From Amorphophallus konjac (Eukaryota > Streptophyta > Magnoliopsida > Alismatales > Araceae), in the NCBI GenBank assembly GCA_022559845.1, contig CM040128.1, positions 76,261,247-76,325,246 of the forward strand: 64,000 nucleotides of DNA, in the 5' to 3' direction. The notes beneath the pieces are model-generated. The model had not been told where the DNA came from, did no database searches, and saw only the letters and a list, made by a program, of their open reading frames with translations. Of this stretch, positions 9,035 to 19,514 are shown piece by piece (position 1 is the first letter of the stretch; every line of letters begins with the position of its first letter). The translations under genes were made by a program, and so were the position numbers.

Positions 9035-10345
9035 GTCAGTGCACTATCTGCTCTATATCATAACTAGTCCGTGCTAGTTCTATATCCTTGCATCTGTGCC
9101 TATACACATAGACATGTGAGCTGTCTAAGTTCATAACACGTGACTAATATCTTTGTTCGTTTCAAAGATAGGTAAGACTCATGATCAAGCACCTGACGCA
9201 TGTCCCAACTACCTGTGAACTCTAAGTCACGAGCAACTTAAGTACCAGGATAAAAGGCACGTGATCCAAGGCAAAAGGTTAAATGATATTCGTGACACGT
9301 GGAAAGCAACCCAATTAAGATGCTGCCACGTGGCCATCTCAATTCAGATCTGAATGAACTTTTGGGCGGGAAACATGGTTTCCACATGCCCACCTTCTAC
9401 TGTCTTATAAAAGGAGGCAGATCGCCCAATCTCAATATAACACATAGAAAAAGAAGAGAGAAAAGTAGCAGCCAAGTCAATAGGAAGTTCCAGCAAGATC
9501 GAGAGAGCTTTGAGAGAGCTTTGAGAGAAGAGAAGTGCATCGTTTGAAGAGTGTGAGTCTGAGTCTCTACAATTTGTTGTTTCCGGCTTCTCGGCTCAGA
9601 ACCAGAGCCGATCTGCGCTTTGTGAGAGCTAAAATTTTTGTTTTGCTTTTCTGATTTTCTATTTCTGCTTTGAAACCTTGTTTTACAAGCTGTGTGTCAG
9701 CGGTTGTTGGCAAGCTGTAAGGCCCAGCTGTAGAGGTGGATTCCTCTGGGTAGCTTAAGCTGTAAGGCTCAGCGTATGTTGGGAAGTTTTCCCCAAAGCT
9801 GTGGATCAGTAGATTGGAAGTGGTGAATCAGCAGCGAAGTCACACTTGGTTTAAGTGTGGGGTGGGCGTAGATCTCTGCAGGAGATCGAACCACCTAAAA
9901 ATCGCGTGTCTATGCTTGATGGTTTGTGATTGTTGCATATATACATCTGAGTGTTATCGTGTTTCTTTTGGTTGATATATTGAGTATTCAAGAGAGTGAA
10001 GAAGGTATATCAAAAGGTACTACTCGAAGGATAAGCTAGACTTATCTGAAAAGTGGATTATCTTGCGTGAGGAGGCTCGTTGAGTACAACCTCCGTCAAG
10101 TACCTCTTCACATTTCATCTCCCTAGAATTTAGTTTTGCTGCTGTTGTGTTTCACTTGTCTATCTAAATTTACTCATTCTCTCTATTGACATCTCTCACA
10201 TAACACTTGACTAAGTCTTTTGTTAATTCAGTGGTTCTCGTGACTCTGTGTCTAAATTGGTTGTTCTGATTAAGAAATTTTTAATTCCACATTTATCTGC
10301 TTAATATTGTTTTAAATTTTGGGGTAGATCTATTCATCCCCCCCT
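9035..10345 (+). mobile_element. C0: 3' part of a copia LTR
   Basis: The fragment starts inside an LTR (GTCAGTGCAC words) immediately after X1 and runs through a G-box cluster, a TATA box and the purine-rich GAGAGCTTTGAGAGA region to GATCTATTCATCCCCCCCTC. That last motif is the same end seen just before the termini of C1, C2 and C4. The beginning of the LTR should lie left of X1, outside the window, so X1 appears to have inserted into C0. On the right the LTR meets the gypsy protease of G1; the exact end (about 10345-10358) is uncertain. No open frame of note. Confidence 0.7.
9137..9423 (+). promoter_or_regulatory. Putative LTR promoter of C0: four G-boxes and TATA
   Basis: CACGTG cores lie at 9137, 9258, 9296 and 9327; the last sits in the full palindrome GCCACGTGGC. 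A TATA box (TTATAAAAGG) is at 9414. C1's 3' LTR has the same layout with two CACGTG cores. G-boxes are binding sites for plant bZIP and bHLH factors; activity here is inferred only from arrangement. Confidence 0.55.
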
Positions 10346-10358
10346 CTAGATCTATTTC

Positions 10359-10665
10359 ATTGAGCCAGTCCATTCCCAAAATCACATCAAAATCTCTAAG
10401 CTGCAACACATAAAGTCTCGCTGGCAAATTCTGCTCCTCAATCCACACTGGCACCTTGTCAAGGTAATAAGAGAACATGAAATCACCTTTGGGCAACTCT
10501 ACTGCCAAATCACAGGACATCTCGGTAGTGGAATCCTCGGCACAATGAATGAAATTCTCAGATATGAAAGAATGTGAAGTACAAGAATCAAATAAAACTC
10601 ATGCCGCACAACCCAAAATCACAACTGTACCTTCCACTAACTTTTATGCCTTTGCCTCAGCTAGG
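10359..10665 (-). pseudogene. Gypsy protease fragment of G1
   Basis: The minus-strand reading shows EGTVVILGCAA, then FDSCTSHSFIS, then ...YLDKVPVWIEEQNLPARLYVLQ and DVILGMDWLNEI. This is the retropepsin of plant Ty3/gypsy elements, whose role is to cleave the Gag-Pol polyprotein. The active-site triplet normally DSG (or DTG) reads DSC here, and a stop sits just before it (CAA-stop-VLFDS). After DWLNEI the sequence changes to the C0 LTR, so everything downstream in pol is lost. Continuity with gag at 34170-35450 is broken by element B. Confidence 0.85.
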
Positions 10666-11830
10666 TGTAGATCCATGAAAAATCCACTTGAGGAAAGATA
10701 AGAAATATATCAATAATAATGTAGGAAAAGAAAGAGAAAAGAGATAGAACAAGGGAGAATGCGTGGATGCTAAGGGGAAAGGTGATCGCCAGAGGGGTTA
10801 CCTCAAAAGAATATAACAATAAAGCAAAGGAGAGATCGCGGATAAATACCTTGAAGTGCGGGGGATTGTGAGTGTCACCTTCTCTTCCAATCGGTCGGCC
10901 GATGAAGAGAGTTCTTCTTGACTTGATTACCCTTGCAAAATCAACAAAGAAAACACCAACAAGAAAAGATATTGATTAGAAATATGGTGTGTGTAGCATC
11001 AAGTTCTGATGAATATAAACATGGAAAGTATATAAGTGAACACACCTTGTTGGGTGTTGGCCCTTAAACCCCTATGCAATGGGTGGGTAAAAGTATGATG
11101 AATGAAGAAATAAGAGGGAGATGTGCAAGTGTTGCACAAAAGGAGGTTCTCAACGTGGTTGAGATGATGAAAAGAATAATAAAAAAAGAGTATGATGCAT
11201 GAACATGAATATGAACTAAAGACACAAAAGAAGAGAATAAGGGGAAGAGATGAGCTTATTGGTTTTCTCCATGGCTTTAGATCTTCAATAGGGAAGAAGC
11301 CTTCATAGGATGAAGCTTTGGTACATGTGGAAGACTTCCTCGTTGAGCCTTCAAACCGGCAGCACCTCCCCTTAGATTATTATTGATGCCTCTTTCACAA
11401 GGGAGAGAGGGGTCCTATTTATAGGGCTGAAATTCAGAGTTTAATCCAAGAGAAATTAGATTATCATGTTTTAATTAGATTTGGAAGAATATATACATTA
11501 GCCATGTGTCCCCTTAACCTTAGAAATCTTTAGGAGCCTTTCCCAAGTGGAAAAGGGACTCAAAATGGAGAAAGGAGGAGATTCTGCCGGAGTTCGGAAT
11601 TATGGAAGATTTGGCGACCACTTAGTGGTCGCTATTTAAAAGGACGACAGACCTAACCGTCGTCAATTCTGAGACATTTGGAGACGGATAAGGACTTTCC
11701 GAAATCAGAAAAGAATTGGCGCCGATGAGGTGGTCGCCAATTAGGAATTAATACGAATTTTGGTCGGAGTTAAAAGCTCAAAATAAGGCAAGGAAATTGG
11801 CGACTTTATGCACGGGCACCCATTTATGAA

Positions 11831-12350
11831 TGTTGTGACCCTTCTACGACTGATGATGGATGATGTTGACACTTGCTTTATTTCATTGGCAACACCATTA
11901 TTTTGATTGATTGGCAACTATTTTATGATTTGATGAAACTGCTTTATCAGATTGACTATGTGTTCTTTGCATTTAACACACTGCATCTCAATTGATTTGG
12001 TTAAGTGTGTACATCATTATCATTTGAAGTCTATACACCCATCAGAAGCTTCTAAGTCTACACAACGTGTAGCTTGCTCGCATAGCCAAGTCTATACAGA
12101 CTTCAGCGTCTCATAAAAGTCTATACAACGCTTCAGCATTTAGAAGTCTGTACACTGGCCTTTGCATTAAACCTCAAAGTCTGTACAACGTGAAATCTAA
12201 ACATTATTTTCAGGGCTTGTCTTCGTGTCGTTTTGTTCCATTGTGTGCAGAACATTGCAGCACCTCGTGTTGCTTTCAGTGCCACTTGAGCCACACTTCG
12301 TGTTGTTTCCCCTCACTAACACGAAAAGATTTCGTGTCGTCTGAGTTTAC
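11831..12350 (+). repeat. Truncated 5' LTR of C1
   Basis: Nearly identical to the first ~550 bp of the 3' LTR (15102 on), apart from a short duplication of ATCATTTGAAGTCTAT in the 3' copy. It carries six AAGTCTATACA-type words (about 12028-12185). LTR similarity ends at GAGTTTACAA (about 12350). Next comes a 26-bp joint, GTCATGTA plus a second copy of the LTR word TTCAGTGCCACTTGAG, and then RT. Confidence 0.88.
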
Positions 12351-12375
12351 AAGTCATGTATTTCAGTGCCACTTG

Positions 12376-13590
12376 AGAGATGGATGTGAAATCTGCTTTT
12401 CTAAATGGGGAAATTAATGAGGATGTATATGTGAGACAGCCTCCTGGGTTTGAATGTTTAGATTTCCCTAATCATGTTTACAAGCTCAATAAAGCTCTCT
12501 ATGGTTTAAAGCAAGCTCCTAGAGCTTGGTATGACAGGTTGAGCAAATTCCTCACCAACAAGAACTTCACAAGAGGTATAGTTGATCAAACATTATTTAC
12601 CAAGGTAAGCCATCCAGATATTCTTATCATTCAGATTTATGTGGATGACATTGTGTTTGGGTCAACTAACCCCAAATTATGTGAGGAATTCTCTCAAATA
12701 ATGACTGATGAATTTGAAATGAGCTCAATGGGTGAGCTCAAACTATTCCTTGGACTGCAGGTTACACAAACAGAAGATGGCACCTTCATCTCTCAGTCCA
12801 AGTATGTAAAGAACTTATTGAAGAATACAAAATGGACAACCTCAAGGAAATAGCTACTCCAATGGGTACATCAACCAGTTTGGATGAAGATTCTAAAGGT
12901 AAACCTGTGGACCAAAGGCTATACAGAGGTATGATCGGATCTCTTCTCTATCTTACAGCATCTAGGCCTGACATACAATTTGTTGTGTGTTTATGCTCTA
13001 GATTTCAGGCCAGTCCTAAAGAAAATCACTTTAAAGCTGTGAAAAGGATTTTTAGGTATTTACTAGGCACCCAAGAACTAGGTCTCTGGTATCCTGCTAA
13101 GTGTGAGTTAGAGCTTCTAGCCTACACTGATGCAGACTATGCTGGGTGTCGAGTAGATAGAAAAAGCACTAGTGGCTACTGTCAATTCCTTGGTGGCTGT
13201 CTAGTGTCTTGGGCATCTAAGAAGCAACACACTGTAGCATTATCCACAGCTGAAGCTGAGTATGTTGCAGCATGTAATTGTGCAGCCCAAGTACTTTGGA
13301 TTAAGCACCAACTGGCGGATTATCAGATAAATCTGGGATGCATTCCACTTTTATGTGATAATACTAGTGCTATTTGCCTTGCTAAAAATCCTGTTCACCA
13401 TTCTAGGACTAAGCATATAGAGATAAAACATCATTTTCTTAGAGATGCTGTAAATAAAAAGGAGATTGAAATGAACTTCATAGAAACTGACAAACAAATT
13501 GCTGATATTTTTACTAAGCCTCTTGCAAATGAAAAATTTAAGTTTCTTAGAAGAGAACTTGGCTTATGTAAATTTCAGCATGATGAATGA
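12376..13590 (+). pseudogene. Copia reverse transcriptase-RNase H of C1, 5'-truncated, one frameshift
   Basis: The frame opens in the RT domain (MDVKSAFLNG, QPPGFE, YGLKQAPRAWYDRL), has the catalytic YVDDIVFGST motif at about 12640, and passes through KLFLGLQV. A single-base loss near 12825-12832 shifts the frame; it resumes at 12832 as MDNLKEIATPMGTS. RNase H follows with TDADYAGC, KSTSGYCQFLGG, LSTAEAEY, CDNTSAICLAKNP and HIEIKHHFLRD, ending in IADIFTKPL and a stop at 13590. Apart from the frameshift the RT and RNase H look undamaged, suggesting a fairly young element. The N-terminal part of pol was removed by the deletion at about 12350-12376. Confidence 0.93.
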
Positions 13591-15087
13591 TTGTTTAATT
13601 GCTGTGAATAAAATCTCTGATGTGGACTTGTTTTTGATTGTTTGGATAAATCATGTGAATGTGAATGCAGATGTAGAACTGTCCTGTAGTGCATATATTC
13701 AGGGGGAGCTTGTCGAGTCTTTGCAAGTCTTTGCATATCATGCATTCGTGATCTATGCATAAGTTCTCTCTCAATTAATTCTTGCCATGTTGCATGCATA
13801 TAGATAGGGGGAGTATTGCTAGAAATTCAGAGTGGTTTCAACCTTCTTGAAGTCATTCAACCTTAATTCTGAATACTTGTCTCCGATAATATGGCAATCT
13901 GTTGGTCAGTTCTGATTTCTAAGCAGTAGAAAATGGACTTCTTCATTTAATAAGAATTTGAATTGTTCAAAGACTGATGTAATGGTTTAAATCTTATAAT
14001 GGTTGGAGTTTAAAGATTGCAATCAGTATATAAGAAAGTTGAAAATTGATAAAACTCTCAACCTCTTTCTTATTTCATGATAGACAAAGCTAATCATATC
14101 TGAAATCTGAAAACTCATCTGAAATCATGTTAGAAAGGTTAAGTATGTGTATTGTTCTTGAACAAGTCATTCTGAAACATAAAAAGGACAGCTAAGAAAG
14201 TCAATAAAAATAATTGAAAATCAATATTGGCAGAGCAATGACTGATAAATCACTGAGAAACTGAGTGATCCATCAAAGAAGTGGACAACACTCATGTCAT
14301 GAAGTGTATCAGCTATCTCTGTTTAAAATGCTCAAAACAGCAGGCTGGTTTCACTAAGTACCTGGGGGTAACTGGCGTCTGATAAACGTGTACCTTCACA
14401 CAAAAAGGTGCAACTCAGTTCTGTTGAATTTGATCATATGCAGAATGATCCATCTTGTTGAGTATCTAGGGGTATTGGCGTCTTATAAACGTATACCCTT
14501 ACGCAGAAAGACTTGTGGTACCTGAATGCTCAATATAATCTAATATTGATTATGCTGCTCCTTTAAAAGAAAAGTCCATGAGTGTCAATTTGTTTAACTT
14601 CAATACATGACTTGATTTCTCTCAATATTTTTATGAGACTATGAAAGTAAGATATTATGAAACTGAATCTTTCATGCAAATATGAGTCTGGTTTATTATT
14701 TTATCATGCACAGTGAACTTATCTATTGCTTGTAGTGCATGAACTCCAAATGTTATCATTCTTAAACCAGAAATCTTTCTGATAGCAGCTTCTAAATTCA
14801 TATGACTGAAGACTCTATGCTTTAGAATGCTTATTCATGAACTACCTGTTCAGAATGCCAGTCAGTTCTTCTCTTGATTCCTCCATTGTAATTAACTTTT
14901 CCCTCCTCTTTGTTGATGGCAAAGGGGGAGAATATTGTCTAGGGGATGTCTAAGGGGAGAATACATAGCATCTGCATGTCATTCTTGCATCTGCATGTCA
15001 ATCTTCATAACACATCATGTCTTTCATCAAACATATATCTATATGACAGGATGTTGCTCTTCTACTTCATATGGGGTTGCCATCATC
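13591..15087 (+). other. C1 3' non-coding region with internal polypurine tracts and hairpin modules
   Basis: No protein is seen. AGGGGGAG tracts lie at 13701, 13805 and 14924, besides the functional one next to the LTR. The word CAGAGCAATG (14231) is followed by CACTGAGAAACTG (about 14251), then by two copies of a module that starts with AGTA-C-T-GGGG and ends near CA-AAAAGG (14352-14408 and 14457-14511). Both have a hairpin with core CGT...ATAAACG. The same layout occurs in C2 and C3. Confidence 0.7.
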
Positions 15088-15101
15088 AAAAAGGGGGAGA
15101 T
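15088..15101 (+). promoter_or_regulatory. Polypurine tract of C1
   Basis: AAAAAGGGGGAGAT immediately precedes the 3' LTR (TGTTGTGACC at 15102). This is the expected primer for second-strand DNA synthesis. Confidence 0.85.
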
Positions 15102-15504
15102 TGTTGTGACCCTTCTATGACTGATGATGGATGATGTTGACACTTGCTTTATTTCATTGGCAACACCATTGTTTTGATTGATTGGCAACTATTTTATGAT
15201 TTGATGAAACTGCTTTATCAGATTGACTATGTGTTCTTTGCATTTAACACACTGCATCTCAATTGATTTGGTTAAGTGTGTACAGCGTTATCATTTGAAG
15301 TCTATATCATTTGAAGTCTATACACCCATCAGAAGCTTCTAAGTCTACACAACGTGTAGCTTGCTCGCATAGCCAAGTCTATACAGACTTCAACGTCTCA
15401 TAAAAGTCTATACAACGCTTCAGCATTTAGAAGTCTGTACACTGGCCTTTGCATTAAACCTCAAAGTCTGTACAGCGTGAAATCTAAACATTATTTTCAG
15501 GGCT

Positions 15505-16575
15505 TGTCTTCGTGTCGTTTTGTTCCATTGTGTGCAGAACATTGCAGCACCTCGTGTTGCTTTCAGTGCCACTTGAGCCACACTTCGTGTTGTTTCCCCT
15601 CACTAACATGAAAAGATTTCGTGTCGTCTGAGTTTACAACACTTCGTGTTGATTTCCATACTTGACAGGAAAAACTTGTATGAGGTTATACTTCGTGTCA
15701 TTCTCTTTTCTATTTCGTGCTGTTTACTGGAGCAGCTCGATCTGTTCTGATGAACTTCGAGTCGTTTCCCTGTGAACCTCGTGTCGTTGTAGTCATTCCT
15801 GTTTTCTCTTCTCGTGTTGTTTTTTTTAGATCCCGTGTCCTTTTTGCTTTGTGACCACACCTCGTGTAGGGCTCTGTTCTTTGTTTTCGAGTTGGATTCA
15901 GTCCGTGTTGTACTCGTCTTCGTGTCGTTGTTGTGTTAGCTGTGTTCTCTGTGAACCTCGTGTCGTTTCTCTCTGTCCTTAAGTTGCTCATCTCGTGTCA
16001 TCTTTTATGTCTGCTTGTTTAACTTCGTGTCTCTTACTGTTGTTCCTCGAGTCACCTTTTACTAGTGTCACTGCTTCATCACGTGTCGTGATAGCCGTGT
16101 CACTCTTTTGTCTTCGTGCTGTTATTCTCTTTAGACTTCGTGTCCTTCTCGCCTTGACCACACTCCGTGTCAATTCCTGTGTTTCGTGTTCGTGTTGTTT
16201 TCAACACGTGTCGGTCTCTGTTTTCATCTTCGTGTTGTCTTCAACTCGTGACGGTTTCTGTTATCTGTCTTCGTGTCGTGGTCAGCCCGTGTCGCCTCGT
16301 CTTCGAGTCGTTCATTCGAGCTATTTTGTGCTCGAGTTGTTTTTCTTATGTTTTCAAGTATTGTTTCACTCCGTGATATTTTCTTCTCACCTCGTGCTGT
16401 TTTCATCTGACTTCGTGTCGTTTTCTTCAAAGTGTTTGTCTTGTTATAGTGGTACTTCGTGTCGTACTCTTTATAGTGTTAGTCTTATTATTGTATTTCG
16501 TGTCGTTCTTTTCTTATCCCGTGTAGTAGTCACGTCGTGTTGTTATCATATACCTCATGCAGCTTTAGCTTTAAT
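15505..16575 (+). repeat. CTTCGTGTCGTT word array in the C1 LTR
   Basis: About 35-40 copies of a 10-12-bp word (CTTCGTGTCGTT and one- or two-base variants such as CCTCGTGTTG and CTTCGAGTCG) are spaced roughly 15-40 bp apart over 1.07 kb. The sequence between words is pyrimidine-rich and not conserved. The first few words are also in the truncated 5' LTR (12230-12345). Frames over the array (for example 15995-16639) are artefacts of the repeat. Confidence 0.9.
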
Positions 16576-16647
16576 GGCCATACAGCGTGTTAATGGTTTT
16601 TATCTCCTTACAGGTACGAGGAAGAATATTCCCAAATAAATGGGCTG

Positions 16648-16765
16648 CACGTGATCCAAGACAAGAGGAACCAATCCGATAAAGGCACGTGGCAGGAAGG
16701 TTCTGGATCGAGCGTGGGAGGCACACACGTTTTGTGCCCTATCCACTTGCTGTTGCTATATATAG
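16648..16765 (+). promoter_or_regulatory. Putative LTR promoter of C1
   Basis: CACGTG cores at 16648 and 16687 precede a TATA box, CTATATATAG, at 16756-16765. Some 40 bp later a purine-rich stretch begins, as in C0. The arrangement is typical of a plant RNA polymerase II promoter; activity is inferred. Confidence 0.6.
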
Positions 16766-18033
16766 AAGCCTTCGCCCACAGATGAAGGATGATCGAAGCA
16801 GAAACCTGAAGAGCTAAAAGCCCTTCGATCCATAAGAAGAGAAAAAGAGAAAGAGAAGAAGAAGAAGAATAGAAGAAGGAGAAAAAGAGAGAGGAAGAGA
16901 TCTAGAGAGATTGAGTTGAGAGAGAGAGCTGATCGAGAGTGAGAGTGAGAGTGGTTGTATCTCAGTCTCGTGGTTCAAAACCAGAGCTGAGCTTTTGATC
17001 TTAGAGCTACATTGTTTTTGAGCTTTTCTATTTTCATTTTGATTCTGTCTTTTACTTCCGAATGCTGTTTCTTCAAGCTGTGTGTCAGCGGTCTTGCAGT
17101 GGTGGTCTCCACTGGACGGGTTAAGCTGTATTTCCCCAGCAGTTGCAGAGGATTAGATCCTCTGGTCGGCAAGCTGTAGTGCCCTGCGAAGCTGTGTATC
17201 AGCGGGTTGTTTGGCCAAGCTGTAGAGCCCAGCGGACGCAAGCTGTGTTGCGCAGCAGGAAGCCATACTCGGTTGAGTGTGGGGTGGACGTAGGTCGTTG
17301 ACCGAACCACCTAAAAGTTGTGTGTGCCGTGTGCTTGTGTTTTGTGTGATCTGTGTGCGATGAAAAATTCTTGCTTAGCTCATTTGATTGCATCGCTTAT
17401 GCTCATGTCTAGCTTTTGACCTTTTGTTTAGCTTTCTGAGTTTTGCTTAACTGACTGTTGCCTAAATTCCGCTTTAGAACTTACAATAGTTTTAAATTAG
17501 GCAAGTTGATCTATTCACCCCCCTCTAGATCCACAATCTGTGGAGATAGACTGCGTCCATCTAACCCAACAATGAATTGGGGACCTTCCAAACAGTCGTG
17601 GAACCAAAATAATCTTAATTCGGCTCAAAATATGAAGAAAAGAATTGGTGACCTTCCGGAGTGTCACTAATTCAAGGATTTTGAATAGCCGGCCAAACAG
17701 AACCCCGTAGGAATGGGCGCCTATCACCTGGGCGCCACTTGGAATGGGCGCCCAGGTCCTGGTCGCCAATTGGAGTAATGGGCGCCCAGGTCAGGGGCAC
17801 CCATTAAATAGCGACAGGGAGGCTGCCATTAATTAGAAAAGGCCTTGGAAAAATAGTGAAAAGTCTCAGAAAAATTTAGAAAAATAGGAAAACATGTGGG
17901 AAAGCTTGGGAAAGTTAGAGATTCAAGAAAAATGAGAAAAACAACTCAAATAAGTTGATTTGAAGGTCAAATTGGGGCATCGTAATGCGACAGGAGATAT
18001 ACTCAAAATGATGTCAATTTTGGCGTGTATACA

Positions 18034-19514
18034 GCTGTCCCGCCTTGACGTCTGCTTTGTATGGGAGCGAGACGGAGTGGACTGGAATGGAATGGAATGG
18101 AATGAAGTGAGAGCGAACTGAAAAGTAGATGTCAAGGTGTGATGAGACACGTGATCAACATCACTTGATAAGAATTGAATCGAAAGCTCGAGATGATGCA
18201 GTCTTGAGGAGATTCAATGAAAGCAACGGTTGTTTGGATAAGGAAGGAGGGTGCACGAGGGCACGAAGGAGATAATAAGAACGATCGACTTCCAGTGTGG
18301 TGGAAGTACCCCAGGTCACAAACCTATAGGTTTCACCATTGGAGAGCACTTACCAGCCGATGTGGACGTGCTATTGCCAAGGTGGATCAAAGGAAAAAGA
18401 TTGAAATAAGAGGATAGAAATTCAAACAAAGGAGTTTTCAAAGAAACAACCCAAAACGGCAACCAGGCAAACTGAGGACACCATTCAGCATGGAATATCT
18501 CATATCTTGGAAATTAATGATCAATTGACTCTAACATCAAGTTATCATAATGATTTTCCCAAAGTTGATTCAAAGATCTATATGAATGCATGCTAGGTTT
18601 AAAGGAAAAATTAAAATAAATTAAAATAGAATGTAATCAAGGATAATATTGTTAAGCTGCCCAGACTGAGTCAAGATATTAATTTGTGAGCTGATACTAA
18701 GTCGAAGCCCATTTATCCGCGCACCAACTCCTAAAAGGGAACCATCATCCCCAGTCTTGGACGGCTCAACGGCCTATTTGGGCGACTAAGATTCCTATGA
18801 AATCATCATTATTTTTGATGAAGGGGAGCTTAAATTCCAGAGTTACCAAAGTCACAAGGTCCTTGATATAATCTAATAGCGTAGACAACATATAGTAAAA
18901 ATACATATGGGGAGAAGATGATGGAGCAATAAGCATGAGCAAATTGAGAAATGACGTGCAAGCACCGTGGGACCTGAGTGATGATGTCCAGATGGTGGGA
19001 CCAAAAGCTTCTTCATGCGATCAAAATTTCATTAGCCAAGATATAAAGGGTAACAAGCAATGAATAAGCAATAAACCGTTCAAATCATAGCATATATCAA
19101 AGCATAGCATGCATAGCATTCAAGCATGTATGGCATCAATAGCAAAGCACGCATAGCATCGAGGAAAGCATGAATAGAATGGATAGTATAAGTTAAAGCA
19201 TAGCATTGCATTGAATATCACAGCAGATATAGCATTGATACGTGAAACATGCAAAGTATCATTGTTTGTTGTTTGCTATAAGGATGACAATCTTGGCAAA
19301 TCAAGATTTTGAGTTGAAAGATTGAGATCAAGTAATGCCCAGAATGACAGGAGTGATCCAGTGAAGTCAGCAGGAGTTTACTTAGAAAGATCAGAGTGAC
19401 GATGCCCAATGGCAAATCATGAAGATGTGATCATTGTTAAGAACATAGGGGAGGATCAAAAGATAGATAGTAATGAATGGAGAGCACTTATCTCGTGCTC
19501 TTGGTCCTTGTAAA
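18034..19514 (-). other. B internal region next to the 3' LTR, no gene recognised
   Basis: Nothing with clear coding character. A GGAATG microsatellite lies at about 18080-18102. One minus-strand frame (18161-18349) contains NGETYRF and LEVDRSYY, which might be the remnant of an integrase C-terminus, but this is too weak to claim. The sequence just inside the LTR on the minus strand (AAGGCGGGACAGC) is a poor polypurine tract. Confidence 0.45.
19055..19230. repeat. GCATAGCAT short-word repeat in B
   Basis: Around ten imperfect copies of AGCATAGCAT or AAAGCATAGCATGCAT are spread over 175 bp. Not seen in the available part of X1. Confidence 0.65.

Larger units (their letters stand above)
11831..17571 (+). 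mobile_element. C1: Sirevirus-like copia with internal deletion
   Basis: The element is bounded by a perfect 5-bp target duplication, ATGAA (11826-11830 and 17572-17576), and by TG...CA termini (TGTTGTGACC...CCCAACA). The 5' LTR is truncated to about 520 bp and joined directly to the RT domain, removing the rest of the LTR, primer site, gag, protease, integrase and the start of RT. RT-RNase H, a 1.5-kb 3' non-coding region and a full 3' LTR remain. The insertion target, the LTR of B, is intact at the matching site in the other LTR (about 26475), which confirms the boundaries. Confidence 0.92.
15102..17571 (+). repeat. 3' LTR of C1 (2470 bp)
   Basis: TGTTGTGACC...AACCCAACA. From the start: AAGTCTATACA words (15297-15475), a 1.1-kb CTTCGTGTCG array, G-boxes, a TATA box, a purine-rich 5' transcript region (16800-16930), and the GTTGATCTATTCACCCCCC motif near the end. 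It is long for a copia LTR mainly because of the word array. Confidence 0.9.
10666..18033 (-). repeat. 3' LTR of B, interrupted by C1
   Basis: LTR sequence is at 10666-11830 and 17577-18033; 11831-17571 is C1 and 17572-17576 is the duplicated ATGAA. Ends are TGTAGATCC and GTGTATACA. It matches 25317-26670 plus 33869-34169 closely along its length. A minus-strand TATA-like TATAAATAGGA sits at about 11413-11423. Hairpin-forming words such as AATTGGCG...CGCCAATT (about 11726-11751) and GGGCGCCCA (about 17750) recur. Confidence 0.88.

Noticed and set aside
15995..16639. 214-codon plus-strand frame in the C1 LTR
   Set aside because: It covers the CTTCGTGTCG word array; the Ser/Cys/Val/Phe-rich translation is a by-product and lies inside an LTR.
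18161..18349. Possible integrase C-terminus (NGETYRF, LEVDRSYY)
   Set aside because: Only one short stretch is suggestive, no neighbouring integrase motifs are found and the start is not ATG; mentioned only as a weak hint in the region entry.
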